Shown here piece by piece: positions 9,252 to 18,927 of a stretch of 40,111 nt of DNA. The position numbers and the translations under genes were made by a program. Source of the stretch: Faecalicatena contorta (GTDB taxonomy: Bacteria > Bacillota > Clostridia > Lachnospirales > Lachnospiraceae). The notes beneath the pieces were generated by a model that was not told the DNA's origin, did no database searches, and saw nothing but the letters and a program-made list of their open reading frames with translations. Position 1 is the first letter of the stretch. Each line of letters begins with the position of its first letter. The stretch lies in contig NZ_JAFBIZ010000016.1 of NCBI RefSeq assembly GCF_021531995.1, positions 1 through 40,111 on the forward strand. The letters run 5' to 3'.

Positions 9252-11188
9252 TTGTAAAGATGAAGTTTTTAAGCATCAGCGGTCCGAAAAATGATATTGA
9301 CCGTGTGTGTGATCAGTATTTGTCCAAATATGAGATGCAGTTGGAAAATGCGATTGCCGAGCTTAAGACGACAGACAATCTGCAGCCATTTGTAGAGGTG
9401 AATCCATATAAGGAGCCGCTTGCAAAGGCTGAACAGTTTGCATCCCTTCTCGGAGACGACAATTGTAAGATTGATACATCTATGTCGAAAGAAGAGATGC
9501 TGGATATGATCCGGGATATTAATCATGATTATGTAAATATGCTGGAAAAGAAAGAGTTATTAAAGAAGCAGGCAGACGACCTGAGAGAGCGACTGAGTGT
9601 ACTGGAACCGTTTCGAACGCTGGAGCTGGATATGCACAAGTCCCTGCGGTATAAATACATGAGGGTTCGTTTTGGGCGGATAGGTGTTGATTATTATAAA
9701 CGACTGGAAAAGTATCTGTTTGATGATCTGAATGCAATTTTCGTACAGAGTACCAGGAATGAAAATTATGTTTACGGATGTTACTTTGTGGCAAATGTGG
9801 ATGCCAGTAAGGTGGATACGGTGTTCAATTCTCTTCATTTTGAGAAGATTGCTATACCGTCAGCATATATCGGAACTCCGGAGCAGGCATGTGAAGAACT
9901 GCAAAACAAGATTAATGATGTGCAGGAAGAGATAAAAGAACTGGATCAGACGATAGAGAAGCTGATGCAGAGTCATGCTCCGCAGCTGGTTGGTGCGCAG
10001 AAAAAGCTGGAATCCATGTCGAATAACTTTGATGTTCGAAAGCTTGCTGCCAGAATTGATCAGGGAGAAGACGAGGAGAAGGAAGAATATTATATTCTCT
10101 GTGGCTGGATGGGAGAAGATGATGTAAAGAAATTTATGAAAGAGATCGAACATGATAACCGGGTATTTGTTGTAGTGGAAGAGGATCGGGAGAAGTTCTT
10201 TGGCGAACCGCCGACTAAGCTCAAGAATCCAAAGTTTTTTAAGCCGTTTGAAATGTTTATCCGGATGTACGGACTTCCGGCATCAGATGAGATGGATCCG
10301 ACGATGTTTGTTGCATTGACGTATACATTTATCTTTGGTGCGATGTTCGGTGATGTCGGACAGGGATTGTGTCTGTTCGTGTTTGGAGGACTTTTGTATT
10401 TGATCAAAAAGATCAATCTGGCGGGAATCATATCGATCGCGGGTCTGTTCTCAACGTTTTTTGGTTTCATGTACGGAAGCGTATTTGGATTTGAAAATAT
10501 TTTGGAAGCGAGATGGTTGCGGCCGGTAGAGGCAATGACGAATCTGCCGTTTATCGGGCAGCTGAATACGGTGTTTGTTGTTGCGATTGCATTTGGTATG
10601 GCATTGAATATTCTGGTTATGATCTTCAATGTGATTAACGCGATGAAAAAGCATGACCTTGAAAATCTGTTTTTCTCACATAATGGACTGGCAGGTCTGG
10701 TCTTTTATGGATTTCTTGTATTGACAATTGTTCTTTATATGACCGGCCATAAAGTTCCCGGAAACGCGCTGATGGCGGTGTTCCTGGGCGTGCCGATTTT
10801 ATTTTTTGTGTTCAAAGAACCGCTGGGAAATCTGGTTGAAAAGAGACATAGGAAGATGAAAGAGGGAAAAGTGATGTTCTTCGTGCAGGCATTCTTTGAA
10901 CTGTTCGAAACGATACTGAGTTATTTTTCCAATACGATTTCATATGTGCGAATCGGTGCATTTGCGGTCAGCCATGCGGCGATGATGGAAGTTGTGCTGA
11001 TGCTGTCCGGTGCAACAGAAGGAAGTACGAACTGGATCGTGTTTGTACTGGGGAATATTCTGGTATCCGGTCTGGAGGGCCTGGTCGTGGGAATTCAGGT
11101 GCTTCGTCTGGAGTATTATGAGATGTTCAGTCGTTTTTACCGGGGAACAGGAAGAGAATTCAAGCCATTTAACAGAAAAGAACAATAA
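9248..11188 (+). CDS. ntpI: V-type ATP synthase subunit I (membrane stator)
   Basis: Subunit I is the membrane stator that forms the two half-channels through which ions reach the c-ring. The 646-residue protein has a cytoplasmic, coiled-coil-rich N-terminal part (to about residue 350) and a C-terminal part with about seven to eight membrane segments, starting at FVALTYTFIFGAMFGDVGQG. The essential channel arginine is in SYVRIGAFAVSHAAM. The length is normal. It starts inside the stop codon of subunit C. Confidence 0.95.
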   Translation: MIVKMKFLSISGPKNDIDRVCDQYLSKYEMQLENAIAELKTTDNLQPFVEVNPYKEPLAKAEQFASLLGDDNCKIDTSMSKEEMLDMIRDINHDYVNMLEKKELLKKQADDLRERLSVLEPFRTLELDMHKSLRYKYMRVRFGRIGVDYYKRLEKYLFDDLNAIFVQSTRNENYVYGCYFVANVDASKVDTVFNSLHFEKIAIPSAYIGTPEQACEELQNKINDVQEEIKELDQTIEKLMQSHAPQLVGAQKKLESMSNNFDVRKLAARIDQGEDEEKEEYYILCGWMGEDDVKKFMKEIEHDNRVFVVVEEDREKFFGEPPTKLKNPKFFKPFEMFIRMYGLPASDEMDPTMFVALTYTFIFGAMFGDVGQGLCLFVFGGLLYLIKKINLAGIISIAGLFSTFFGFMYGSVFGFENILEARWLRPVEAMTNLPFIGQLNTVFVVAIAFGMALNILVMIFNVINAMKKHDLENLFFSHNGLAGLVFYGFLVLTIVLYMTGHKVPGNALMAVFLGVPILFFVFKEPLGNLVEKRHRKMKEGKVMFFVQAFFELFETILSYFSNTISYVRIGAFAVSHAAMMEVVLMLSGATEGSTNWIVFVLGNILVSGLEGLVVGIQVLRLEYYEMFSRFYRGTGREFKPFNRKEQ

Positions 11189-11216
11189 AGACCCTATTAT
11201 AAGGAGGATATGAATT

Positions 11217-11648
11217 ATGAACACTACCGTAAAATTATTACTTATTGTAACCCTGATGCTCAGCATCATCATTCCATTTGGTTATTTCCTGATTGGGCAG
11301 AAGACGAAGAAACGCTATAAGAGAGCTGTAGGTACGAATGTCTTTTTCTTCTTCGGAGCATGTCTCGTTGCCGGCATCATGCTGTTCGGTGCAGATCCGG
11401 TACAGGCAGCAGGTGCAGCAGATGCAGCAGCGAATGCAACAGGATTTGGCTATCTTGCGGCAGCTCTTTCTACAGGACTTTCCTGCGTCGGCGGCGGAAT
11501 TGCCGTTGCAAGTGCGGCAAGTGCAGCACTTGGTGCAATCAGTGAAGATTCCAGCGCACTTGGTAAATCTCTGATCTTCGTAGGACTTGCGGAAGGTGTA
11601 TGTCTGTATGGACTGATCATCTCCTTCATGATCTTGGGTAAGTTGTAA
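11217..11648 (+). CDS. ntpK: V-type ATP synthase subunit K (proteolipid c-ring)
   Basis: A 143-residue proteolipid with four hydrophobic helices. The first two (residues about 5-25 and 40-58) carry no acidic residue. After an Ala-rich linker the second hairpin has the Gly/Ala-rich helix (GLSCVGGGIAV) and the ion-binding Glu in LAEGVCLYG. The shape resembles a duplicated proteolipid whose N-terminal hairpin lost its carboxylate. Tyr five residues after Glu is found in some Na+-binding rings, but H+ versus Na+ cannot be settled here. AAGGAGG lies 9 bases before ATG 11217. Confidence 0.93.
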   Translation: MNTTVKLLLIVTLMLSIIIPFGYFLIGQKTKKRYKRAVGTNVFFFFGACLVAGIMLFGADPVQAAGAADAAANATGFGYLAAALSTGLSCVGGGIAVASAASAALGAISEDSSALGKSLIFVGLAEGVCLYGLIISFMILGKL

Positions 11649-11649
11649 G

Positions 11650-11958
11650 ATGAAGATGTATCTGATCAGTGATAATATCGATACGCTGACAGGCATGCGG
11701 CTGGCGGGAGTAGATGGTATCGTGGTCCATGAAAGAGAGGAACTGCGTAAAGCAATCGAGACAGCTATGGAAGATTCAACAATCGGAATTATTCTTCTTA
11801 CAGAAAAATTCGGAAGAGAATTTCCGGATCTGATTGATGAAATTAAGCTGGAGCGAGATATGCCGCTGCTGATTGAGATTCCGGACAGGCATGGAACCGG
11901 GCGTAAGAAGGATTTTATCACGTCGTATGTAAATGAGGCAATTGGGCTGAAACTGTAA
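11650..11958 (+). CDS. V-type ATP synthase subunit F
   Basis: A 102-residue protein of the V/A-ATPase subunit F family, a small Rossmann-like protein bound to the central rotor with subunit D. The N-terminal pattern (MYLISDNIDTLTGMRLAGV) and the middle strand (GIILLTEKF) are typical. It starts 1 base after the stop of subunit K and has little ribosome site of its own, so coupling to K is likely. In Enterococcus nomenclature this is NtpG. Confidence 0.92.
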   Translation: MKMYLISDNIDTLTGMRLAGVDGIVVHEREELRKAIETAMEDSTIGIILLTEKFGREFPDLIDEIKLERDMPLLIEIPDRHGTGRKKDFITSYVNEAIGLKL

Positions 11959-12031
11959 GTGCGGCAGGAAAAGAGAGGGATCAGGAATTCCGGATTCTGT
12001 CAGTCTAATAATCAGGAAGAGGGTGACATAC

Positions 12032-12619
12032 TTGACAATAGAAGAAAAGATATCACATCTACAGGAAGCTGCGATGGAGGAAGCACGGGCAGAAGGAAAC
12101 CGTATTATGAAACAGCATGAGAACGTGCTGGAGAATATATTTGAGCAGCACCGTGCGGAGGCAATCCGACAGTCTGAGACCAGAGTGAAGGCAGAGGGAA
12201 TCAATGCAAAGCAGCAGCTGAATATGGTAATGTCCAAGGCTCAGCTGGAACTTAAACGTGATCTCAGCAAAACGCGGAAAGCACTGAAAAAAGAATTGTT
12301 TGTGGAAGTAAAAGAAAAACTGCAGGAATATATGCAGACAGAAGACTATAAACGTATGCTGGTACAATATATTGAAAAATCTGTAAAATATGCGAACGGG
12401 GAAGCTATGACGATCTATATCAACCCGTCTGATGCAGATAAAAAAGAATATCTGGAAGAACATACAGGAATGACGCTTACAGTCAGCAAGGAAGATTTTA
12501 TCGGCGGTGTAAGAGCTGTGATTCATGGAAGAAATATCCTGATTGATCACGCATACAAGGGTGCGCTGGAAAATGAGTACCATAACTTTATGTTCAGAGG
12601 AGGTGCAGGAGATGAGTAA
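12032..12619 (+). CDS. ntpE: V-type ATP synthase subunit E
   Basis: A 195-residue peripheral-stalk subunit with a long N-terminal helix (IEEKISHLQEAAMEEARAEG) and a mixed alpha/beta C-terminal domain that binds the catalytic head. The TTG at 12032 is preferred because GAGGGTGA (12019-12026) lies 5 bases before it; the in-frame GTG at 12023 is inside that site. It overlaps the start of subunit A by 8 bases. The 73-base gap before it shows no clear promoter or terminator. Confidence 0.88.
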   Translation: MTIEEKISHLQEAAMEEARAEGNRIMKQHENVLENIFEQHRAEAIRQSETRVKAEGINAKQQLNMVMSKAQLELKRDLSKTRKALKKELFVEVKEKLQEYMQTEDYKRMLVQYIEKSVKYANGEAMTIYINPSDADKKEYLEEHTGMTLTVSKEDFIGGVRAVIHGRNILIDHAYKGALENEYHNFMFRGGAGDE

Positions 12620-14384
12620 TCGGGTGACTGGAAAGATCTACGGTATCAATGGTCCTGTTATCTATCTGAAAGGAAAGCATGACTTTAAAATGTCAGAGAT
12701 GGTCTATGTCGGGAATGAAAAACTGGTAGGAGAAGTCATTTCCCTTGATAAGGATCGTACGACAATACAGGTATATGAAGAGACATCCGGATTAAAGCCG
12801 GGAGAGAGGGTAGAGGGAACAGACTCTGCTGTGTCTGTAACACTGGCTCCCGGTATCCTGGATAATATCTTTGATGGAATTGAGCGGCCGCTTGAGCGGA
12901 TTGCAGAAAAAGGCGGGGCATTTATTTCCCGCGGAGTCAGTGTAGATTCGCTGGATACCGTAAGACTGTGGGATACACATATTACGGTAGAGGAAGGAGA
13001 CCTGGTTCACGGAGGAACAGTGATTGCAGAAGTTCCGGAGACGCGCGCAATCGTGCATAAATGTATGGTTCCTCCGGATGTGGAAGGACGGATAGTGTCG
13101 GTTGTTCCGGATGGAAAGTATACGATACAGGATGTTCTGGTTAAAGTGGAGCTTATGGACGGAAATATCCGGGAACTTACGATGACACAGAAGTGGCCGA
13201 TCCGCGTACCAAGACCGGTAAGCAAGAGATTTCCGGCAAGTGTTCCGCTGGTAACCGGACAGCGTATTCTGGATACCATGTTTCCGATTGCAAAGGGAGG
13301 AACAGCTGCAATTCCGGGAGGATTTGGTACTGGTAAAACGATGACTCAGCACCAGATCGCAAAGTGGTCTGATGCTGACATTATTATCTATATCGGATGT
13401 GGCGAACGTGGAAATGAGATGACGCAGGTACTGGAAGAATTTTCTGAGCTGGTGGATCCAAAGTCAGGCAATCCGTTGATGGACAGAACCACATTGATCG
13501 CCAATACTTCCAATATGCCTGTGGCAGCACGTGAAGCATCCATTTATACAGGACTGACTCTGGCGGAATATTATCGTGATATGGGATATGATGTGGCGAT
13601 TATGGCGGATTCTACATCCCGGTGGGCAGAGGCACTCCGTGAATTGTCCGGACGTCTGGAAGAGATGCCTGCGGAAGAGGGATTCCCGGCATATCTGGCA
13701 TCCAGATTGTCTGCATTCTATGAAAGGGCCGGTATGATGCAGACACTGAACGGGATGACGGGATCCGTATCGATCATCGGAGCTGTTTCCCCGCAGGGCG
13801 GTGATTTTTCTGAACCGGTTACGCAGAATACAAAACGTTTTGTGCGCTGCTTCTGGGGATTGGACAAATCTCTGGCATATGCAAGACATTTCCCGGCAAT
13901 TCACTGGATGACCAGTTACAGTGAGTATCTGAATGACCTGAGCGGATGGTATTCTGATCATGTGTCTCCGAAATTCCTGGACTACCGGAATCGTATGATG
14001 ACACTGCTGAATCAGGAAAATAGTTTGATGGAGATCGTAAAACTGATCGGAGGAGATGTGCTTCCGGATGACCAGAAACTGATTCTGGAAATTGCAAGGG
14101 TGATTCGTCTGGGATTTTTGCAGCAGAATGCATTTCATAAGGATGATACCTGTGTGTCGCTGGAAAAACAGTTTAAGATGATGGATGTGATCCTGTATCT
14201 TTATAAAACCTGCCGCAAGCTGGTTGCAATGGGAATGCCGATGTCTGTGCTGAAGGCAGAAGGAATATTTGAAAAAGTGATTGCGATCAAATATGATGTT
14301 CCAAATGATAATCTGCAGCTTCTGGATATGTACAAGGTTGAGATTGATGAGTTTTATCACAGAGTTATGGAAAAGAATGCATAG
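12612..14384 (+). CDS. ntpA: V-type ATP synthase catalytic subunit A
   Basis: The catalytic subunit that hydrolyses or makes ATP. The 590-residue protein has the Walker A motif GGFGTGKTMTQH near residue 237, Walker-B-like VAIMADSTSRWAEALRE, and the long insert near residues 100-190 that separates A-type from F-type beta subunits. The ATG at 12612 is chosen because it gives the family's usual N-terminus (MSNRVTGKIYGI) and has AGGAGG at 12597-12602. It overlaps subunit E by 8 bases. Confidence 0.97.
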   Translation: MSNRVTGKIYGINGPVIYLKGKHDFKMSEMVYVGNEKLVGEVISLDKDRTTIQVYEETSGLKPGERVEGTDSAVSVTLAPGILDNIFDGIERPLERIAEKGGAFISRGVSVDSLDTVRLWDTHITVEEGDLVHGGTVIAEVPETRAIVHKCMVPPDVEGRIVSVVPDGKYTIQDVLVKVELMDGNIRELTMTQKWPIRVPRPVSKRFPASVPLVTGQRILDTMFPIAKGGTAAIPGGFGTGKTMTQHQIAKWSDADIIIYIGCGERGNEMTQVLEEFSELVDPKSGNPLMDRTTLIANTSNMPVAAREASIYTGLTLAEYYRDMGYDVAIMADSTSRWAEALRELSGRLEEMPAEEGFPAYLASRLSAFYERAGMMQTLNGMTGSVSIIGAVSPQGGDFSEPVTQNTKRFVRCFWGLDKSLAYARHFPAIHWMTSYSEYLNDLSGWYSDHVSPKFLDYRNRMMTLLNQENSLMEIVKLIGGDVLPDDQKLILEIARVIRLGFLQQNAFHKDDTCVSLEKQFKMMDVILYLYKTCRKLVAMGMPMSVLKAEGIFEKVIAIKYDVPNDNLQLLDMYKVEIDEFYHRVMEKNA

Positions 14385-14399
14385 AGGGGGAAGTAAGAG

Positions 14400-15782
14400 A
14401 TGGCAATAGAATATCTTGGATTAAGTAATATCAATGGACCTCTCGTCGTACTGGAAGGAGTACAGGATGCTTTCTTTGACGAGATCGTAGAATTTGTGGT
14501 GGACGGCAGAACCAGAAAGCTGGGGCGTATTGTAGAGGTAGATGAAGATAAGGCATTGATACAGGTGTTTGAGGGGACGGAGAATATGTCTCTTGGAAAT
14601 ACGCATACAAAGCTGACTGGGCATCCAATGGAAGTAAAAGTATCCGCAGATATGCTGGGCAGGACATTTAACGGAATTGGACAGCCGATTGATGGGCTGG
14701 GCCCTATTCGTTCGAATGATAAGCGGGATGTAAACGGCTTGCCGCTCAATCCGGTGCGCCGGGAGTATCCGAGAAACTATATTCGTACCGGAATCTCTGC
14801 GATTGATGGGCTTACTACACTGATCCGCGGACAGAAGCTCCCGATTTTTTCAGGAAACGGACTTCCGCATGACCAGCTTGCGGCACAGATTGTAAAGCAG
14901 GCATCTCTTGGAGATAATTCGGATGAAGAATTCGCGATTGTATTTGGTGCGATGGGCGTAAAGCATGACGTGGCAGAATTCTTTCGGAAGACATTTGAAG
15001 AAAGCGGTGTATCCGATCATGTGTGTATGTTCCTGAATCTTGCCAATGATCCGGTGGTGGAACGACTGATTACACCGAAGGTAGCGCTGACGGTGGCGGA
15101 ATATCTGGCATTTGAGTGTAATATGCATATCCTGGTGATTCTGACTGATATGACTTCTTTTGCGGAGGCGATGCGAGAAGTCTCATCTTCCAGAGGAGAG
15201 ATTCCGTCAAGAAAAGGATATCCGGGATATCTGTACAGTGAATTGGCAACGATCTATGAACGTGCAGGCATCGTAGAGGGAGCCAATGGTTCTGTGACGC
15301 AACTTCCGATCCTTACGATGCCGAATGATGATATTACACATCCGATTCCTGACCTGACAGGATACATTACGGAAGGACAGATCGTATTGGAGCGTAATCT
15401 GCATGGACAGAGTATCTATCCGCCGATCAGCATCCTGCCGTCACTGTCACGACTGATGAAGGATGGTATCGGAAAAGGTTATACACGAGAAGATCATCAG
15501 GCACTGGCGAACCAGCTGTTTTCATCCTATGCAAAAGTGGGTGAGGCAAGAAATCTGGCTTCCGTTATTGGTGAGGATGAATTGTCGAAGATTGATAAGC
15601 AATATCTGAAGTTCGGTGAGGAATTTGAGAAGCGCTATATCGGACAGGGACCGGCAGAAAACAGAACCATACAGGAGACACTGGATCTTGGATGGGAATT
15701 ACTGCGGTTACTCCCAAGAGAAGAATTAGACCGAATCGATACAAAACTGATAGAACAATACTATCCACGTGAAGCAGACTAG
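14400..15782 (+). CDS. ntpB: V-type ATP synthase subunit B
   Basis: The 460-residue regulatory subunit that alternates with A in the hexamer. The P-loop is degenerate ([15 protein letters not shown]) as expected for non-catalytic B subunits. Other family signatures are [20 protein letters not shown] and [29 protein letters not shown] lies just before ATG 14400. The gene is followed by an unusual 200-base insert before subunit D. Confidence 0.97.
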   Translation: MAIEYLGLSNINGPLVVLEGVQDAFFDEIVEFVVDGRTRKLGRIVEVDEDKALIQVFEGTENMSLGNTHTKLTGHPMEVKVSADMLGRTFNGIGQPIDGLGPIRSNDKRDVNGLPLNPVRREYPRNYIRTGISAIDGLTTLIRGQKLPIFSGNGLPHDQLAAQIVKQASLGDNSDEEFAIVFGAMGVKHDVAEFFRKTFEESGVSDHVCMFLNLANDPVVERLITPKVALTVAEYLAFECNMHILVILTDMTSFAEAMREVSSSRGEIPSRKGYPGYLYSELATIYERAGIVEGANGSVTQLPILTMPNDDITHPIPDLTGYITEGQIVLERNLHGQSIYPPISILPSLSRLMKDGIGKGYTREDHQALANQLFSSYAKVGEARNLASVIGEDELSKIDKQYLKFGEEFEKRYIGQGPAENRTIQETLDLGWELLRLLPREELDRIDTKLIEQYYPREAD

Positions 15783-15783
15783 A

Positions 15784-15916
15784 CATAATGCGAATGGTAG
15801 AAGGATGCTTGCATACTTCTGGCGGGAGCATTATGGCTGGGAGCGACGTGACTGAGCGGCGGAAGGCGCGAGGTCTCAGTCGCAGACTGGTCGAGGTTCG
15901 GACTGCTTCGAAGCAG
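15784..15916. repeat. GC-rich triple-dyad element inside the ATPase operon
   Basis: Three dyads lie in series between subunits B and D: CATAATGC/GCATTATG arms (15784-15791, 15828-15835) enclosing an inner hairpin (15799-15820); GACTGAG/CTCAGTC (15850-15856, 15875-15881); and a perfect 14-base palindrome (15903-15916). The stretch 15820-15920 is clearly richer in G+C than the flanking genes. The other operon junctions are overlaps or short spacers. No intact gene is evident; a 38-codon ORF starts at 15833 but looks incidental. It resembles a MITE-like or structured-RNA insertion. Confidence 0.5.
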
Positions 15917-15984
15917 ACGGATGGAAGCTTTGGAAAGTCAGCAAAGTAGCAAATAATGGAAAAGTATAGAAAGGAAGGCATCTT

Positions 15985-16602
15985 ATGGATCCCAGAGAAT
16001 TTCCCACAAAAGGTAATTTGATGCTTGCAAAAAATTCTCTTGCACTGGCACATCAGGGATTTGACCTGATGGACAAAAAGAGAAATATCCTGTTAAAAGA
16101 GCTGATGAGCCTGATTGATGAGGCGAAAGATATACAGGAAGAGATTGATGCGACATTTACCAGAGCCTATGCGTGTCTGCAGCGCGCGAATATAGAACAC
16201 GGTATCAGTAAGGTGCAGGAACTTGCATTTACCGTTCCGATAGAGGAGTCTATTCGTATTCAGACCAGAAGTATTATGGGAACAGAGATTCCTCATATAA
16301 AATATGATGCCAGACAGAACGATCTGACATATTCATTCAGCACAACGCATGAGTCAATTGATATTGTTCGGGAAGCATTTCGAGAAGTAAAAGATCTGAC
16401 CATCAAACTGGCAGAAGTAGAAAACAGTGCATATCGGCTCGCAACTAATATAAAGAAGACACAGAAGAGAGCAAATGCGTTGAAAAATATTACCATCCCA
16501 ATGTATACCAATTTGGTGTATACCATTAATAATGCATTGGAAGAAAAAGAAAGAGAAGAATTCACTCGGTTGAAAGTCATAAAAAAAATGCAGGGGAAAT
16601 AA
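15985..16602 (+). CDS. ntpD: V-type ATP synthase subunit D (central rotor)
   Basis: A 205-residue subunit D, the coiled-coil rotor shaft that turns inside the A3B3 head. The N-terminal pattern (FPTKGNLMLAKNSLALAHQG) and the C-terminal helix (KKTQKRANALKNITIP) are diagnostic. AAGGAAGG lies upstream of ATG 15985. It is the last gene of the operon and is followed by a long palindrome and a terminator. Confidence 0.96.
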   Translation: MDPREFPTKGNLMLAKNSLALAHQGFDLMDKKRNILLKELMSLIDEAKDIQEEIDATFTRAYACLQRANIEHGISKVQELAFTVPIEESIRIQTRSIMGTEIPHIKYDARQNDLTYSFSTTHESIDIVREAFREVKDLTIKLAEVENSAYRLATNIKKTQKRANALKNITIPMYTNLVYTINNALEEKEREEFTRLKVIKKMQGK

Positions 16603-16609
16603 AAAAGTT

Positions 16610-16651
16610 ACATGGGGACGGAGGATTTTTAAAAATCCTCCGTCCCCATGT
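16610..16651. repeat. 42-base perfect palindrome, GGGGACGGAGG type
   Basis: The two 21-base halves are exact reverse complements with no loop. The core is CATGGGGACGGAGG followed by T5A5 and its complement. Related sequences lie at 17565-17596 and 37020-37071. It sits 8 bases after the subunit D stop. Confidence 0.8.
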
Positions 16652-16671
16652 TTAATGACTTATCCCCGTAA

Positions 16672-16713
16672 AAAAAGGAGTTATCCACGAAAATATGTGG
16701 ATAACTCCTTTTT
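16672..16713. terminator. bidirectional terminator between ntpD and proC
   Basis: A perfect 17-base stem (16672-16688 with 16697-16713) and an 8-base loop, with A5 and T5 ends on the two sides. It can end the ATPase operon and, in the other direction, the proC transcript. Confidence 0.88.
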
Positions 16714-16726
16714 GTCAGATTATATG

Positions 16727-17524
16727 TTAAAGCTGACGTGATTTTTCTGTTGCTACATTAATGCATTCGATAACGGTACCTCTCATGCCACCTTTTTCCA
16801 ATGCTTCGCATCCTTCGATGGTTGTTCCACCAGGAGAGGTTACCATATCTTTTAATTCTCCCGGGTGTATTCCCTTTTCCAGAATCATTTTTGCAGTTCC
16901 AAGACAGGTCTGAGCAGCCAGGCGGTATGCAGTAGCTCTGGGGAGTCCTTGCTTTACGCCGCCGTCAGCCATAGCTTCAATGAACATTGCAACATAAGCC
17001 GGACCACCTCCGCTTAAACCGCATGCAGCGTCAATCAGATGTTCAGGGACCATTTCTATGATACCAATCGCACTGCAGATTGCTTTGGATGTTTCTAATT
17101 CATCCTCGCTCAGATCGTTATCAGAGCAGAGGGCAAATGCACCTTCAAAGACCATAGCCGGAGTATTAGGGAGAATTCGAAGAATTCTTGGTGTACCATC
17201 AATCATGTTCCGGAGACGTTCTACAGTAATTCCTGCAACAATAGACATCATTGCTTTATCATCTAATGCCTTTTTACACTGAGAAAGAGCTTCCGCGGCA
17301 TTTTGCGGTTTTACAGCGAGAAGAATAATATCACTTTTTTTGCAGAGATCTTCATCGTCTGTTGCAAGATTGACACCCCATCCTTTTGCTTTTTCCATCA
17401 TTGCAGGATTGATGTCATAAACATAAGCGTTTTCTTTCGGGAGAACGCCGCTTTCCAGTGCTCCGTAAAGAATCGCACCCCCCATATTGCCGCAGCCGAT
17501 AATACCAATTTTTTTTGTAACCAT
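16727..17524 (-). CDS. proC: pyrroline-5-carboxylate reductase
   Basis: ProC reduces pyrroline-5-carboxylate to L-proline with NAD(P)H, the last step of proline synthesis. The 265-residue length is typical. The N-terminal Rossmann motif is IGIIGCGNMG, and the C-terminal dimer domain has SGGGPAYVAMFIEAMADGGV and the signature PGGTTIEG. AAGGAGG lies 9 bases before ATG 17524. No proA or proB is nearby. A degenerate palindrome lies between it and the gene upstream. Confidence 0.96.
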   Translation of the reverse strand: MVTKKIGIIGCGNMGGAILYGALESGVLPKENAYVYDINPAMMEKAKGWGVNLATDDEDLCKKSDIILLAVKPQNAAEALSQCKKALDDKAMMSIVAGITVERLRNMIDGTPRILRILPNTPAMVFEGAFALCSDNDLSEDELETSKAICSAIGIIEMVPEHLIDAACGLSGGGPAYVAMFIEAMADGGVKQGLPRATAYRLAAQTCLGTAKMILEKGIHPGELKDMVTSPGGTTIEGCEALEKGGMRGTVIECINVATEKSRQL

Positions 17525-17564
17525 AGTTATGAACCTCCTTTGTGGATAATGTGGATAAGTGGTG

Positions 17565-17596
17565 GGGACGGGGAATATTAAAAAATCCTCCGTCCC
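17565..17596. repeat. degenerate copy of the GGGACGG palindrome
   Basis: GGGACGGGGAATATTA faces AAAAATCCTCCGTCCC with four differences from perfect symmetry. It matches the family seen at 16610-16651 and 37020-37071, and lies 3 bases from the stop codon of the amidohydrolase gene. Confidence 0.6.
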
Positions 17597-17599
17597 AAA

Positions 17600-18877
17600 T
17601 TAAAAATGCCCTGTCCCTTTATGAAATGCCCAGGCTTTTTCTATGCTTCCGGGTGTCTCAAGTAATAATTTTGTTCCTTCTGCCATGCATCTTGCTACAT
17701 ACATCATACCCTTCTGACCAATGCTCATGCCTGCCTGTTTCGCAGCTGCCCAGTGATGCAGCGGAGTACCTTTGCACATGGTGGCAGCACTGAGTGTAAT
17801 AAGTGGAACGGTGTGACTGACCTCGGATGCGTCGGTGCCGATGGAGATGGGAACAGGTTCGGCTTCCAACGGTTCCAGTCCTTCGAAATAGTGCCCATTA
17901 TTCTGCAATCCGGCTTCTTCCGTGATCTTTGCTGCGAAGTCCAGTTCTTCCACAGTATATTCCGGAGTCGGAATACGGGTCATGGCATCGTAATAGAGTT
18001 CAGTGAGTACGCGATTGACTTTCATCTCTTTGCAGCTTTTGACTAATTCGATGTCTACAGAGGTATCAGTCATAAGTGCAGCTCCTTTTGCGCAGTTATC
18101 AACGCGCCGGCTCGCATCTTCTGTACGGGCGCGAAGACTGGAACGGATAAAGTAGTTGGTCATGGCGAAGTCGGGAACGACGTTAGCCGGCTGACCGTTA
18201 TCAATGTACGCGTAGTGCATCCGCACATCGGAAGGGACATGTTCACGCAGATAATTGACTCCGATGTTCATGAGTTCTGCAGCGTCCAGTGCACTTCGAC
18301 CATTTTCCGGTGCTTTGGATGCATGTGCGCTGACTCCGCGAAAACGATAATTTTTGATATCCTGCGACTGCCAGATATCATTGCTGATACGGTTTCGGTC
18401 GAACGGATGCCAGGTGACAGCGACGTCCAGGTCATCAAATACACCTTGGTTATTCATTACGATCTTTCCGGACATGATCTCCTCCGCAGGGCAGCCATAG
18501 ACACGTATGGTTCCCGGTGTATTATTTGCTGTCATATCTTCTTTTAACGCACAGGCAGCAGCAGCAACGGCAGTTCCAAGTAGATTATGTCCACAGGCAT
18601 GTCCGAGATTAGCAAGTGCGTCGTATTCGGCAAGAAATCCAAGTACAGGCTTTTTGTTTCCCCACTCCGCGGTAAATGCAGTATCAATACCGGCGGTTTT
18701 CCAGGTGATCCGGAAGCCCTGATGCTCCAGATAATCGGCAAGACATCTGGAAGAAAGTGTTTCTTTATAAGCAAGTTCCGGGTGAGCATATATGTAATCT
18801 GCAACATCAATCAGTTCAGGCTGATGTGCATCGAGCCATCCGGCAATTATGTTTTTGTCATCGTTATTCGTGTTCAC
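17600..18877 (-). CDS. M20 family amidohydrolase (AbgB-like)
   Basis: A 425-residue zinc-dependent amidohydrolase of the M20 group. Metal and catalytic motifs are AEYDALANLGHACGHN, the Glu pair in CPAEE, the dimer-domain His in GVSAHASKAPENG and the late His in TPLHHWAAAK. The sequence style is closest to p-aminobenzoyl-glutamate hydrolase subunit B (AbgB), but the true substrate is unknown. The next gene upstream on the same strand is an ATC-hydrolase family member 50 bases away, and some M20 enzymes hydrolyse N-carbamoyl-L-cysteine, the product of that reaction. No signal peptide. Confidence 0.88.
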   Translation of the reverse strand: MNTNNDDKNIIAGWLDAHQPELIDVADYIYAHPELAYKETLSSRCLADYLEHQGFRITWKTAGIDTAFTAEWGNKKPVLGFLAEYDALANLGHACGHNLLGTAVAAAACALKEDMTANNTPGTIRVYGCPAEEIMSGKIVMNNQGVFDDLDVAVTWHPFDRNRISNDIWQSQDIKNYRFRGVSAHASKAPENGRSALDAAELMNIGVNYLREHVPSDVRMHYAYIDNGQPANVVPDFAMTNYFIRSSLRARTEDASRRVDNCAKGAALMTDTSVDIELVKSCKEMKVNRVLTELYYDAMTRIPTPEYTVEELDFAAKITEEAGLQNNGHYFEGLEPLEAEPVPISIGTDASEVSHTVPLITLSAATMCKGTPLHHWAAAKQAGMSIGQKGMMYVARCMAEGTKLLLETPGSIEKAWAFHKGTGHF

Positions 18878-18927
18878 AGTACGAAGTACCTCCTGAAGTA
18901 ATCTGTAAATAACTTTAAATATACTGT

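Noticed and set aside
13464-14360. 298-residue ORF antisense to ATPase subunit A
   Set aside because: Shadow frame; subunit A is certain.
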